Assembly: GCF_024655565.1 (NCBI RefSeq)
Contig: NZ_JANKOF010000009.1
Span: 1 to 64,000 of the forward strand
Source of the DNA: Nitratireductor sp. ZSWI3
GTDB taxonomy: Bacteria > Pseudomonadota > Alphaproteobacteria > Rhizobiales > Rhizobiaceae
Length of the DNA: 64,000 nt
Direction: 5' to 3'
Both the position numbers and the translations under genes were made by a program. The notes below the pieces were generated by a model that worked only from the letters and a program-made list of their open reading frames with translations, did no database searches and was not told where the DNA came from. Below, in pieces: positions 37,325 to 45,940 of the stretch; positions within the stretch are counted from its first letter, which is position 1; each line of letters starts with the position of its first letter.

Positions 37325-38662
37325 TTACCCGGCAGCGGCCATCTCCTGCGCCGCCGCCGCGGGTGCCTTGGCGACACCCTTTGGCCGCGGCCCGCCATAG
37401 GCCCAGTCGAGAAGCTCGATCGTGTGCACGATGGGCGTTGCCGTGCCGGTGCCGATCTGCGTCATGCAGCCGATGTTGCCAGTGGCGATCACCGCGGCTC
37501 CCGTCGCCTCGATGTTCTTGACCTTGCGGTCGCGCAGTCTCGCCGCGATCTGCGGCTGCAGGATGTTGTAGGTGCCGGCCGATCCGCAGCACAGATGCCC
37601 CTCGCGTGGCTCGCGCACGTCGAAGCCGGCCTGCCTGAGAAGTGCGCGCGGCTCGCGCGTGATCTTCTGCCCGTGCTGCATGGAGCAGGCCGAATGATAG
37701 GCGACGGTGAGGCCAGGTGCGATCCGCGGCGCCGGCAGGTCGAGCGCCGAAAGATATTCGGTGACGTCCCTGGCGAGCGCTGCGACCCGCGCCGCTTTGT
37801 CGGCATAGGCGGGATCGAGCCGCAACATGTGGCCATAATCCTTCACCGTCGTCCCGCAGCCGGAGGCGGTGATGACGATGGCGTCGAGGCCTCCCGTCTC
37901 GATCTCTCGGATCCAGGCATCGACGTTGCGCCGGGCGGCGGCGAGCGCTTCCGCTTCGCGTCCCATATGATGCACCAGCGCTCCGCAGCAACCCTCGCCG
38001 GCGGGATTCTCGACCACCTCGATCCCAAGCCGGGCAAGAAGGCGCGCCGTCGCGGCGTTGATGCCGGGATCGAGCACGGATTGGGCGCAGCCCGCAAGCA
38101 GCGCGACGCGCCCACGTTTCCCGTTCCCGAGAGGTGCCGCAGCCACGGGTCCGGCCTGGGGAACCGTTGCTGGCGCGAGGTCGAGCATCGCCGCGACGGG
38201 CGCAAGGCCCGGAAGCTTGCGCAAGAGTGCCGCGAAGGGCCGCCCGAAACGGGCGAGCCGCAGCGCCGCGCGGAAGCGTTTCGGGTAGGGCAGGACCGCC
38301 GCCAGCAGGGCGCGCGTGAGGCGGTCGGCTAGCGGACGGCGATAGGTCTTTTCGATATGCGCGCGGGCATGGTCGACCAGATGCATGTAATCGACACCCG
38401 ACGGGCAGGTGGTCATGCAGGCGAGGCACGACAGGCAGCGGTCGATATGCGTGACGATCTCGCGATCGGCCGGCCGGCCGTTCTCCAGCATATCCTTGAT
38501 GAGGTAGATGCGCCCGCGCGGGCTGTCGAGCTCGTTGCCGAGCGTCACATAGGTCGGGCAGGTCGCCGTGCAGAAGCCGCAGTGCACGCATTTGCGCAGG
38601 ATCGCCTCGGATTCCGCCACATGCGGGTCGGCGAGCTGTTCGGGCGTGAAACTGGTCTGCAC
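37325..38662 (-). CDS. glcF: Glycolate oxidase iron-sulfur subunit
   Basis: The 445-residue Fe-S subunit of membrane-associated glycolate dehydrogenase (GlcDEF), which oxidises glycolate to glyoxylate and passes electrons to the respiratory chain. Two 4Fe-4S ferredoxin motifs are visible: Cys25-28-31-35 (CVHCGFCTATCP) and Cys76-79-82-86 (CLSCLACMTTCP). They are followed by two CCG-domain motifs (GEGCCGAL and HLCCGSAG). Last gene of the leftward glc unit. A DUF4870 gene separates it from glcE. Confidence 0.96.
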   Translation of the reverse strand: MQTSFTPEQLADPHVAESEAILRKCVHCGFCTATCPTYVTLGNELDSPRGRIYLIKDMLENGRPADREIVTHIDRCLSCLACMTTCPSGVDYMHLVDHARAHIEKTYRRPLADRLTRALLAAVLPYPKRFRAALRLARFGRPFAALLRKLPGLAPVAAMLDLAPATVPQAGPVAAAPLGNGKRGRVALLAGCAQSVLDPGINAATARLLARLGIEVVENPAGEGCCGALVHHMGREAEALAAARRNVDAWIREIETGGLDAIVITASGCGTTVKDYGHMLRLDPAYADKAARVAALARDVTEYLSALDLPAPRIAPGLTVAYHSACSMQHGQKITREPRALLRQAGFDVREPREGHLCCGSAGTYNILQPQIAARLRDRKVKNIEATGAAVIATGNIGCMTQIGTGTATPIVHTIELLDWAYGGPRPKGVAKAPAAAAQEMAAAG

Positions 38663-38675
38663 GGGGGCTCCTTCT

Positions 38676-39056
38676 CTATATGATCCAGCTTTCGGGGTTC
38701 TTGATGGGTTCGCTGCGGCCCACCTGCTGCAGGCCGATGATGCAGCGCACGATCACCCAGATGGCGACGGCGAGCATCAGAAGGAAGCCGATGCCGATGA
38801 ACATCAGCAGCACCGAGACCAGCGCGTAGAGGATGCCGATCCAGAAGGTGCGGATCGCCCAGGTGTAGTGGGTCTCCACCCAGCCGCCGACCTTGCCGCG
38901 ATTCATATAGGCGATGATGATGCCGACCAGGGCCGAGATGCCGATGACGAAGCTGACGAGATAGAGGATGTAGATCACCTGGACGTTGGTCGGGCCCGGG
39001 TCGAGCCAGCCGTCGGTCTTGCGGCCTTCGGTCGGTTGCGGATCCATGTCGCTCAT
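38676..39056 (-). CDS. DUF4870-like small membrane protein
   Basis: A 126-residue protein with three or four transmembrane helices: VIYILYLVSFVIGISALVGI, TYWAI-like THYTWAIRTFWIGILYALVS and LLMLAVAIWVIVRCIIGLQQ. This resembles the DUF4870/Tic20-like family. Function unknown. The ATG at 39056 is used. It lies inside the glc operon, 13 bp before glcF and 40 bp after glcE, so it is cotranscribed; whether it anchors the GlcDEF complex is speculation. Confidence 0.85.
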   Translation of the reverse strand: MSDMDPQPTEGRKTDGWLDPGPTNVQVIYILYLVSFVIGISALVGIIIAYMNRGKVGGWVETHYTWAIRTFWIGILYALVSVLLMFIGIGFLLMLAVAIWVIVRCIIGLQQVGRSEPIKNPESWII

Positions 39057-39096
39057 GACGTTGCCTCCTGGTTTTCCGGCACAATCTAGCACGGGC

Positions 39097-40305
39097 TCAG
39101 GCGAATGCCATGCGGCCGGGATTGAGCACGCCCTTCGGGTCGAACTGCTCCTTGAGGCGGGCGGAGAGGGCGGCGAGCGGGGCCGGCTGTGGCTCGAAGA
39201 CCGGTGTTGCGGCGCGGGTTGCGAGCGGCGCCCGCACCAGCGTGGCAAAGCCGCCACCGAAATGGGTGATCAGCTCACGCAGGATCTCGGCTTCCGGATC
39301 CGCCTCCATGCGCAGCCAGACGAGGCCGCCCTGCCAGTCGTAGAAGGCGTTGGCGCCGGCCGCGCGGCGGAAGGCGTCGACCATGAGGTGCCCCTGCGAC
39401 GGCGGCATCGAGACGCGCCAGACCGGCGCCGGCGAGCCGTCGGCGAAAGGCTTGCAGTCGCGGATCTCGCGCCACAGCCGGCGCGAGACGGCCTCGTCCA
39501 GCGTCTCGGCGGCGCCGAACGGCTTCAGGAGCCGGGTGAGGAGGTCGATTCGGTAGGCGACGGACGGGCCGAATCCCTCGACGCGCAGCACGGTGCGTGC
39601 ACCGCCGGCAAGGCCGCCGTCGATGAAGCGGCCGGCAACGCCCTCCGGCAGGTGGGCAGCGCCCGAGACTTCCGCGCTGGAGCCCATCGCCGCCGCCATC
39701 GCGGCGCTGGCCTGCGCGTCGTCGAGGCCGGTGACGAGGAAGCTCGTCTCTGTTTCGGCCGCCGGCAGCACCTTGAACGTCACATCGGTGGCGACGGCGA
39801 GCGTCCCCCAGGAGCCGGCGAGCCCCTTGGAAAGGTCGTAGCCGGTCACGTTCTTCACCACGCGTCCGCCGGATTTGAAGGTCTCGCCGCGCCCCGAGAC
39901 GGCATGGACGCCGAGGATATGATCACGGGCCGCGCCCGCCTTGATGCGCCGCGGGCCGGAGAGGTTGGCGGCGAGCAGCCCACCGATCGTGCCGCGCCCG
40001 GCTTCCCCATCGAGCAGCGGGCCGTAATCCATCGGCTCGAAGGCGAGTTCCTGATTGTGTTCCCTGAGCGCCGCCTCGATTTCGGCGACCGGCGTGCCCG
40101 CGCGGGCGGAAAGCACCAGCTCCTCCGGCTCATAGAGCGTGATGCCGGAGAGCTTCGACAGGTCCAGCCGATGCCTCGCCTCGACCGGCTGCCCGATGCC
40201 GCGCTTGGTGCCATGGCCGACGATCTCGAGCGACGTCTCCTCGGCGACCGCCCAGCGGACGGCCTCGAGCACCTGAGCGGCGGTGGCGGGGGCGAGGATG
40301 GTCAT
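39097..40305 (-). CDS. glcE: Glycolate oxidase FAD-binding subunit
   Basis: The 402-residue FAD-linked subunit of glycolate dehydrogenase, related to GlcD but shorter. FAD-binding residues lie in the region EIVGHGTKRGIG to GAARDHILGVHAVSGRGETF, with GTIGGLLAANLSGPRRIKAG and KNVTGYDLSKGLAGSWGTL. The C-terminus ends in the oxidase pattern LKEQFDPKGVLNPGRMAF. The ATG at 40305 overlaps the stop codon of the PIN-toxin gene by four bases, so its translation is probably coupled to the toxin. GlcE normally follows GlcD directly. Confidence 0.96.
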   Translation of the reverse strand: MTILAPATAAQVLEAVRWAVAEETSLEIVGHGTKRGIGQPVEARHRLDLSKLSGITLYEPEELVLSARAGTPVAEIEAALREHNQELAFEPMDYGPLLDGEAGRGTIGGLLAANLSGPRRIKAGAARDHILGVHAVSGRGETFKSGGRVVKNVTGYDLSKGLAGSWGTLAVATDVTFKVLPAAETETSFLVTGLDDAQASAAMAAAMGSSAEVSGAAHLPEGVAGRFIDGGLAGGARTVLRVEGFGPSVAYRIDLLTRLLKPFGAAETLDEAVSRRLWREIRDCKPFADGSPAPVWRVSMPPSQGHLMVDAFRRAAGANAFYDWQGGLVWLRMEADPEAEILRELITHFGGGFATLVRAPLATRAATPVFEPQPAPLAALSARLKEQFDPKGVLNPGRMAFA

Positions 40306-40709
40306 GAAAACTCGCTGGCGTGCAGGGCGGGCATGCCCGTCGTCTGGAGGCGTGCGACTGCCTTGCGATCGAACGAAACGAATGTTTCGCCACCCATCGA
40401 GGTCCCCGCGGCGGCGATCACGCCATCGGCAAAATCGCCTCCTGCATCGAGCATGCGCAGACCGGCTGCAACTGTGGCTGCATCGGCAATCACATTCGCC
40501 CGGTCCATGATCATGCGAACGGAGGTGGCTATCTCGCCGCGAGGCAGGCGATAAACCCGGCTTAGGACCCAGACGAATTCGCAGAGACACGGCAAGCAGA
40601 CGGCGACTGCTTCGGCGCCTTCAAGGATCGAAAGGGCCGTCCGCGCCTGAGCCTCGTCATCACGGACGACAACACGCACCAGCAGATTCGTGTCTGCCGT
40701 GATATTCAT
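40302..40709 (-). CDS. PIN-domain ribonuclease toxin (VapC-like)
   Basis: A 135-residue PIN-fold nuclease. The acidic metal-binding residues are visible: Asp6 (ITADTNLL), Glu44 (PCLCEFVWVL), Asp92/Asp95 (GDFADGVIA) and Asp114 (FVSFDRKA). VapC toxins cleave tRNA or rRNA and are neutralised by the cognate antitoxin. The start overlaps the antitoxin stop (ATGA at 40706-40709), and its own stop overlaps the glcE start. The pair therefore sits within the glcD-glcE junction of the glycolate operon. Confidence 0.93.
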   Translation of the reverse strand: MNITADTNLLVRVVVRDDEAQARTALSILEGAEAVAVCLPCLCEFVWVLSRVYRLPRGEIATSVRMIMDRANVIADAATVAAGLRMLDAGGDFADGVIAAAGTSMGGETFVSFDRKAVARLQTTGMPALHASEFS

Positions 40710-40957
40710 TTCTGGCCAGCCCAACCCTTGGCAATCGCCTCGTTCATCTCCTCGATGGTGGCCACCTTGTCGGTTTTGCCGGCGAGAATCCCATAAACGT
40801 CTTTCCAACTACCTTTTGGTCTGGCCGCCCGAACCGTCAGTTGCCCATCCGGCAAGGATTCGACCTCGATCTTCTGCCCCGGTTTCACGCCGAGATGCTG
40901 GAGCAGTTCCTTCTTCAATGTCACCTGCCCCTTGGCCGTTACTGTAAGCGTCGTCAT
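40706..40957 (-). CDS. AbrB/MazE-type antitoxin (VapB-like)
   Basis: An 83-residue antitoxin: an N-terminal swapped-hairpin DNA-binding domain (MTTLTVTAKGQVTLKKELLQ and LGVKPGQKIEVE) and a C-terminal toxin-binding tail (IEEMNEAIAKGWAG). It pairs with the PIN gene by overlap. A perfect 12-bp-arm palindrome at 40983-41008, just upstream of the start, is a likely autoregulatory operator. Confidence 0.92.
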   Translation of the reverse strand: MTTLTVTAKGQVTLKKELLQHLGVKPGQKIEVESLPDGQLTVRAARPKGSWKDVYGILAGKTDKVATIEEMNEAIAKGWAGQK

Positions 40958-40982
40958 CGGTTCGGTTCCTGTGTATTGCTCC

Positions 40983-41008
40983 AAAGTAAGGCAACATTGC
41001 CTTACTTT
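40983..41008. promoter_or_regulatory. Perfect palindrome, likely operator of the toxin-antitoxin pair
   Basis: Arms AAAGTAAGGCAA and TTGCCTTACTTT around a central CA, 26 bp, with no mismatch. It lies 26 bp upstream of the antitoxin start and 6 bp beyond the glcD stop, in an AT-rich island. AbrB-type antitoxins bind such sites. Confidence 0.8.
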
Positions 41009-41013
41009 CAATC

Positions 41014-42510
41014 TCAGAACCGCTCCAGTTCCGGGAACGGCATCTGGCCGCGATGGATGTGCATGCGGCCGAGCTCGGCGCAGCGATGGAGCTGCGGGAA
41101 GACCTTGCCGGGATTGAGCAGGTGGTGCGGGTCGAAGGCGCATTTTACGCGGATCTGCTGGTTCAGATCGTCTTCCGAAAACATCTCCGGCATCAGGTCG
41201 CGTTTTTCGACGCCGACGCCGTGCTCGCCCGTCAACACGCCGCCGACCTCGACGCAGAGCCGCAGGATGTCGGCGCCGAAGGCTTCCGCGTTCTCCAATT
41301 CGCCCGGCTTGTTGGCGTCGTAGAGGATGAGCGGATGCAGGTTGCCGTCGCCGGCATGGAAGACGTTGGCGACCCGCAGGCCGTATTTCTCCGACAGGGC
41401 GCGCATGCCGGCGAGCACCCGCGGCAGTTCCTTGCGCGGAATCGTGCCGTCCATACAGTAATAATCGGGCGAGATGCGGCCGACGGCCGGGAAGGCGGCC
41501 TTGCGCCCGGCCCAGAAGACCGCACGCTCCTCGTCGGAGGTGGAGGCGCGGCTGGTGGTGGCGCCATTCTTGCGGGCGATCGCCTCGACCCGGCCGATCA
41601 GATGATCGACCTCAGCCTGCGGACCGTCCAGCTCGACGATCAGCAGCGCTTCCACGTCGAGCGGGTAACCGGCATGGACGAAATCCTCGGCGGCGCGGAT
41701 CGCCGGCCCGTCCATCATCTCCATGCCGCCGGGGATGATGCCGGCGCCGATGATCTCCGCCACGCACTGGCCGGCTTCCTCGCTGGAGGGAAAGCCGATG
41801 AGCAGCGCACGGGCGGTCTCAGGCTTCTGCAGGATGCGCACCGTCACCTCTGTGACGACACCGAGCAGACCCTCCGAGCCGGTCATCAGGCCGAGCAGGT
41901 CATAACCTTCCGCATCGAGATGCTTGCCACCGAGCCGCACCACGTCGCCGTTCATCAGCACCATCTCGATGCCGAGCACATTGTTGGCGGTCAGGCCGTA
42001 TTTCAGGCAATGCACCCCACCGGAATTCTCCGCCACGTTGCCGCCGATGGAGCAGGCGATCTGCGAGGAAGGGTCCGGCGCATAGTAGAAGCCTTCCTGC
42101 TCCACCGCGTGCGTGATGCCGAGATTGGTGACGCCCGGCTGGGCGACCACCGCGCGGTTCGGATAGTCGATGTTGAGAATGCGGTTGAAGCGGCTCATGA
42201 CGAGGAGCACCGCATCCTCGAGCGGCAGGGCGCCGCCGGACAGCGATGTGCCCGAGCCGCGCGGCACCACGCGGATGTTGCGCTCATGGCAGTATTTGAG
42301 GATGCGCGCGACCTGCGCGGTGGTCTCCGGCAGCACGACGACGAGCGGCAACTGGCGATAGGCCGTCAGCCCGTCGCTCTCGAAGGCGCGCATCTCGTGC
42401 TCCGTCTCCACCACGCCCTCGCCGGGCACGATGATGCGCATATCGGCGACGATATCGGCACGCTTGTGCAAGGTAGCGGCATTGGCCTTCGGCATTGCAG
42501 GGCCGGACAT
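41014..42510 (-). CDS. glcD: Glycolate oxidase subunit GlcD
   Basis: The 498-residue FAD-linked catalytic subunit of glycolate dehydrogenase. The PCMH-type FAD-binding domain includes VVPRGSGTSLSGGALPLEDA and ACSIGGNVAENSGGVHCLKY. The C-terminal FAD oxidase domain includes VFHAGDGNLHPLILYD and GGVLTGEHGVGVEKRDLM, with the active-site His residues, and then FDPHHLLNPGKVFP. First gene of the leftward unit glcD - antitoxin - toxin - glcE - DUF4870 - glcF. No GlcC-type regulator adjoins it. Confidence 0.97.
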   Translation of the reverse strand: MSGPAMPKANAATLHKRADIVADMRIIVPGEGVVETEHEMRAFESDGLTAYRQLPLVVVLPETTAQVARILKYCHERNIRVVPRGSGTSLSGGALPLEDAVLLVMSRFNRILNIDYPNRAVVAQPGVTNLGITHAVEQEGFYYAPDPSSQIACSIGGNVAENSGGVHCLKYGLTANNVLGIEMVLMNGDVVRLGGKHLDAEGYDLLGLMTGSEGLLGVVTEVTVRILQKPETARALLIGFPSSEEAGQCVAEIIGAGIIPGGMEMMDGPAIRAAEDFVHAGYPLDVEALLIVELDGPQAEVDHLIGRVEAIARKNGATTSRASTSDEERAVFWAGRKAAFPAVGRISPDYYCMDGTIPRKELPRVLAGMRALSEKYGLRVANVFHAGDGNLHPLILYDANKPGELENAEAFGADILRLCVEVGGVLTGEHGVGVEKRDLMPEMFSEDDLNQQIRVKCAFDPHHLLNPGKVFPQLHRCAELGRMHIHRGQMPFPELERF

Positions 42511-42612
42511 GCATGTTCCTCCACTGGTCCAATCTATTTACCAGTGCGTCTCCAGTCCTGCAAATGCTGCGCCGAAGCGCCGCCTGCGTCAATCCGCCTC
42601 GGGTGTCGCCCC

Positions 42613-42737
42613 GCCCCTCATCCGCCTGCCGGCACCTTCTCCCCGCAAACGGGGAGAAGGAGGATGGCCGCAATGTTGTGCCTCAACCTCTATGCCCCCT
42701 TCTCCCCGTTTGCGGGGAGAAGGTGAGGATGAGGGGC
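42613..42737. repeat. RIME-like intergenic mosaic element with two hairpins
   Basis: Outer arms GCCCCTCATCC and GGATGAGGGGC (perfect). Inside are two copies of one palindrome, CCTTCTCCCCG, four-base loop, CGGGGAGAAGG, at 42635-42660 and 42698-42723, with loops CAAA and TTTG. This is the classical layout of rhizobial intergenic mosaic elements. It fills most of the 244-bp gap upstream of glcD. Confidence 0.9.
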
Positions 42738-42754
42738 AGCGCCGGCGCACAACA

Positions 42755-44110
42755 TCACTCCCCAGCATCCTCGCGTGCGTGGCCGCGGCGGATGCGGCGC
42801 ACGAGAAGCCAGACGCCGAGCACCGCGGCAGGCACCGCTGCGGCGGTGATCGTCTCGGCCGAAAGCCCGGGCAGGGTGTGGCCGGCCCCTTTGGCAACGT
42901 AGCCGACAAGCCCCACCACATAGTAGGAGATGGCGGCGACGGACAGCCCCTCGACGGTCTGCTGCAGGCGCAGCTGCAGCTTGGCGCGCCGGTTCATGGA
43001 GGCGAGCAGGTCGCGGTTCTGCCGCTCCACCTCGACATCCACCCAACTCCTGAGCAGGTTGGCGGCGCGAGTGAGCTTACGCGACAGGTTGGCCTGCCGC
43101 TCCTCGACCGACCGGCAGGTGCGCATGGCCGGCTCGACGCGCCGCTGCAGGAAGGCCGCCCAGGTCTCGTAGCCCGAGACGGGAGCCTCGTTCAGCGTGT
43201 CGAGACGCTCCTCGACGATGCCGTGATAGGCTCGGCTCGCGCCGAAGCGGTAGAGACTGGCGGCGGCATCGGCCTCCAGCTCGGCGGCAAGCTCGGTGAG
43301 CTGCGAGAGCAGGTCATGGCTGTCATGCTTCTCGCGCTGGCGCATCTGCGCCGTCAAGAGGGCGAGGCGGTCTTCCATGCGCCTGAGGCGCGGCGACAGC
43401 GACTGCGCCAGCGGCAGGCCGAGCATGGCCAGCGTCCGGTAGGTCTCGATGTCGATCAGGCGCTGCGACAGCGCTCCGATGCGCGCCGGGCTGAGGCCGT
43501 CTTCCAGGATCAGGATACGCGTCAGGCCGTCGCCGTCCTGGCGGAAATCGGTGGCGACGGTGGCGCGGCCGCCTTCGACGACCGAATAGCCGAGGCTCGT
43601 CGGATCGAAGGCCTCGATCAGCTTTTCGGCCGCCGCCGACCGCTTTCTGATCTCCACCCGCGTTCCCGATATGGCGGTGCCGGGCGGGCTGAAGGCATTG
43701 CCGAAGGGCGATTCCTCGAGCGGCTTTCCGTTGCGCGGCGAAATCGGGCAATCCCATTGATAGCTGGAGAATTCCGTGTGGCGCTCCCAGCGCAGCGTAC
43801 CCTTGCCCCATTTCATCGCGTGGTGGCGGGCGTTGGCGTCCGGCGGCGCGACGCCGAGCCGGCGCGACAGATCGGCAAGGACCGCATGGTCGACCGCCGA
43901 GCCGCCCTCGGTCATGAAGGAAAGCTGGATGATGAGACGCGGCGTCTCGAGCAGCGGGTGCGGGCGCGCATGCACCTCGCCCAGCGCGCCGGCGCGGCCC
44001 TCATGCGCCGGAAAGCCGAGCACGCTGCCGGTGACCAGCGTCTCGAGCGGCATCGCCTCCGCTTCTGCTTCTTTCACGATTGTAAAAGGTTTCACGGTCT
44101 CTTGGCCCAT
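42755..44110 (-). CDS. DUF3422 family membrane protein
   Basis: A 451-residue protein of a family common in alpha- and betaproteobacteria and of unknown function. N-terminal conserved motifs: LGEVHARPHPLLETPRLIIQ, HAMKWGKGTLRWERHTEFSS and FRQDGDGLTRILILEDGLSP. The middle is helical and coiled. Two C-terminal transmembrane helices (VAAISYYVVGLVGYVAKGAG and AAAVPAAVLGVWLLVRRI) anchor it. It stands alone between glcD and the GntR gene; the region to 44299 (189 bp) contains no other gene. Confidence 0.92.
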   Translation of the reverse strand: MGQETVKPFTIVKEAEAEAMPLETLVTGSVLGFPAHEGRAGALGEVHARPHPLLETPRLIIQLSFMTEGGSAVDHAVLADLSRRLGVAPPDANARHHAMKWGKGTLRWERHTEFSSYQWDCPISPRNGKPLEESPFGNAFSPPGTAISGTRVEIRKRSAAAEKLIEAFDPTSLGYSVVEGGRATVATDFRQDGDGLTRILILEDGLSPARIGALSQRLIDIETYRTLAMLGLPLAQSLSPRLRRMEDRLALLTAQMRQREKHDSHDLLSQLTELAAELEADAAASLYRFGASRAYHGIVEERLDTLNEAPVSGYETWAAFLQRRVEPAMRTCRSVEERQANLSRKLTRAANLLRSWVDVEVERQNRDLLASMNRRAKLQLRLQQTVEGLSVAAISYYVVGLVGYVAKGAGHTLPGLSAETITAAAVPAAVLGVWLLVRRIRRGHAREDAGE

Positions 44111-44299
44111 TGCGCCTTGCCGTCTGCATCACGATAGCCCCGCCGCAAGTATGCTATCGCAACGACGAAAGGCGCAACGTGCCCCTTTCGCTGCTGCCGC
44201 GCTTTCTTTATTGGACAAAGAAATTGACCAGTTCCGCGCGGCAGCGCTATCCTGCGCGCCAAGAACAGTCCTTCACGCCGCCAAAGACGGCAACGGCCG

Positions 44300-45088
44300 G
44301 TGAAAACAGTCTTTTCCAGGATCGAGCATGCACGCACCGCCGACGGCGTCGTCCGGCAGATCGAGACGCTGATCCTGGAAGGCGTGCTGCGCGACGGCGA
44401 CCGGCTGCCGGGCGAGCGTGAGCTGGCGCGCCAGCTCGACGTGTCGCGGCCGATCCTGCGCGATGCCCTGAAGGCGCTGGAGGAGCGCGGCCTGATCCTG
44501 ACGCGCCATGGCGGAGGCACCTATGTCGCCGACGTGATCGGCCAGGTCTTTTCGTCGCCGGTTAGCGCGCTGATCGCCTCGCACCGCAAGGCGACTGCGG
44601 ATTATCTGGAGTATCGGCGCGAGATCGAGGCGATCGCCGCCGATTTTGCGGCGCGCCGCGCGACGCCGGAGGATCTGGTGTTGCTGCGGGCGATCATGGA
44701 GCGCATGGACGCCGCGCACGCCGCGCAGGATTTCGAGGCGGAGGCGGCAAGCGACATCGAGTTCCACAACGCGATCGTCGAATGCGCCCACAACATCGTT
44801 CTCCTGCACACGCTGCGCGCCTGCTATCGGCTGCTTTCGGACGGAGTGTTCCTCAACCGCACGCGCATCTATGCGATGCCCGATGCACGCAACACGCTGC
44901 TCGCGCAGCACCGCGCGATCCACAACGCCATCGTCGCAGGCGATCCCGCGGCGGCACGGGCGGCTGCGGTCGCCCATATCGACTTCGTCGAGAAGGCCAC
45001 TTTCGACGCCGAGCGCACGGGCGACTGGCAGCGCATCTCCCGCCTGCGCCTCAACCAGCGCGGCGGCGCGGAGGCGGCCGAGCCATGA
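44300..45088 (+). CDS. GntR-family (FadR/FCD) regulator, probable lut regulator
   Basis: A 262-residue regulator. The winged helix-turn-helix at about residues 12-78 (LILEGVLRDGDRLPGERELA, RQLDVSRPILRDALKALEER and GGGTYVADV) is followed by an FCD ligand domain (about 100-235), whose His/Asp ligands for a metal lie in SDIEFHNAIVECAHN and LAQHRAIHNAIVAG. The start is a GTG at 44300. It is 78 bp upstream of lutABC in the same direction, so lactate-responsive control of lutABC, as with LldR/LutR, is likely but inferred. Confidence 0.93.
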   Translation: MKTVFSRIEHARTADGVVRQIETLILEGVLRDGDRLPGERELARQLDVSRPILRDALKALEERGLILTRHGGGTYVADVIGQVFSSPVSALIASHRKATADYLEYRREIEAIAADFAARRATPEDLVLLRAIMERMDAAHAAQDFEAEAASDIEFHNAIVECAHNIVLLHTLRACYRLLSDGVFLNRTRIYAMPDARNTLLAQHRAIHNAIVAGDPAAARAAAVAHIDFVEKATFDAERTGDWQRISRLRLNQRGGAEAAEP

Positions 45089-45166
45089 TCGAGCGCCCGA
45101 CCTCGATCGAGCCATGAGGAAGCGCTGCGAGGCGCTGCACCAAACCAGCCAGCGAAAGATGAACTG

Positions 45167-45940
45167 TTGAAAGAAGACACCAAGAAAACACCACGCGTCG
45201 GCCTTTTCGTCACCTGTCTGGTGGATCTGTTCCGGCCGACCGTCGGCTTTGCTGCCGTCAAGCTGATGGAGGAGGCCGGCTGCACGGTCGAGGTGCCGAT
45301 GGCGCAGACCTGCTGCGGCCAGCCGGCCTACAATTCCGGCGACCGCGAGGACGCGGCGGCCATTGCCCGCCAGACGATCGAGGCCTTCGAGGAATACGAC
45401 TATGTGGTCGCGCCCTCCGGCTCCTGCGCCGGCATGCTGAAGAAGCATTATCCCTCGCTTTTGAAGGCCACGTCGTGGGAAGAGCGCGCCGACGCCTTTT
45501 CCGGCAAGGTGCACGAGCTGATGAGCTTCCTGGTCGACGTGCTCGGCGTGACCTCGGTTCACGCCCGCCACGAGGGCAGCGTGACCTATCACGATTCATG
45601 CTCGGGCCTCAGGGAGCTGAACGTCCAGAAGCAGCCGCGCCAGCTTCTGGCGACGGTCGAGGGGCTGGAGCTGAAGGAGATGCCGAATGCCGATGTGTGC
45701 TGCGGCTTCGGCGGCACCTTCTGCGTCAAGTATCCCGACATCTCCAACAAGATCGTCGAGGAGAAGACGGCAAGCATCGCGGCATCGGGTGCCGAGACGC
45801 TGCTGGCCGGCGACCTTGGCTGTCTGATGAACATGGCCGGCAAGCTGCACCGGCAGGGAAGCGGCATCAAGGTGCGGCATGTGGCCGAGGTTCTGGCCGG
45901 GATGGACGATGCGCCGGCGATCGGCGGAGGAGGGCGCTGA
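45167..45940 (+). CDS. lutA: L-lactate utilisation protein LutA, (Fe-S)-binding
   Basis: A 257-residue subunit of the LutABC iron-sulfur lactate dehydrogenase, which oxidises lactate to pyruvate. It carries two CCG-domain motifs, MAQTCCGQPAYNSGDRE and ADVCCGFGGTFCVKYPDIS. The start appears to be a TTG at 45167, since the ATG just before runs into a stop; the N-terminus KTPRVGLFVTCLVDLFRPTV fits the family. Its TGA shares a base with the lutB ATG. Confidence 0.95.
   Translation: MKEDTKKTPRVGLFVTCLVDLFRPTVGFAAVKLMEEAGCTVEVPMAQTCCGQPAYNSGDREDAAAIARQTIEAFEEYDYVVAPSGSCAGMLKKHYPSLLKATSWEERADAFSGKVHELMSFLVDVLGVTSVHARHEGSVTYHDSCSGLRELNVQKQPRQLLATVEGLELKEMPNADVCCGFGGTFCVKYPDISNKIVEEKTASIAASGAETLLAGDLGCLMNMAGKLHRQGSGIKVRHVAEVLAGMDDAPAIGGGGR

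Noticed and set aside
42613-42737. CRISPR-like short direct repeats
   Set aside because: Only two palindromic copies with a single unrelated interval, no cas genes; this is a rhizobial intergenic mosaic element.
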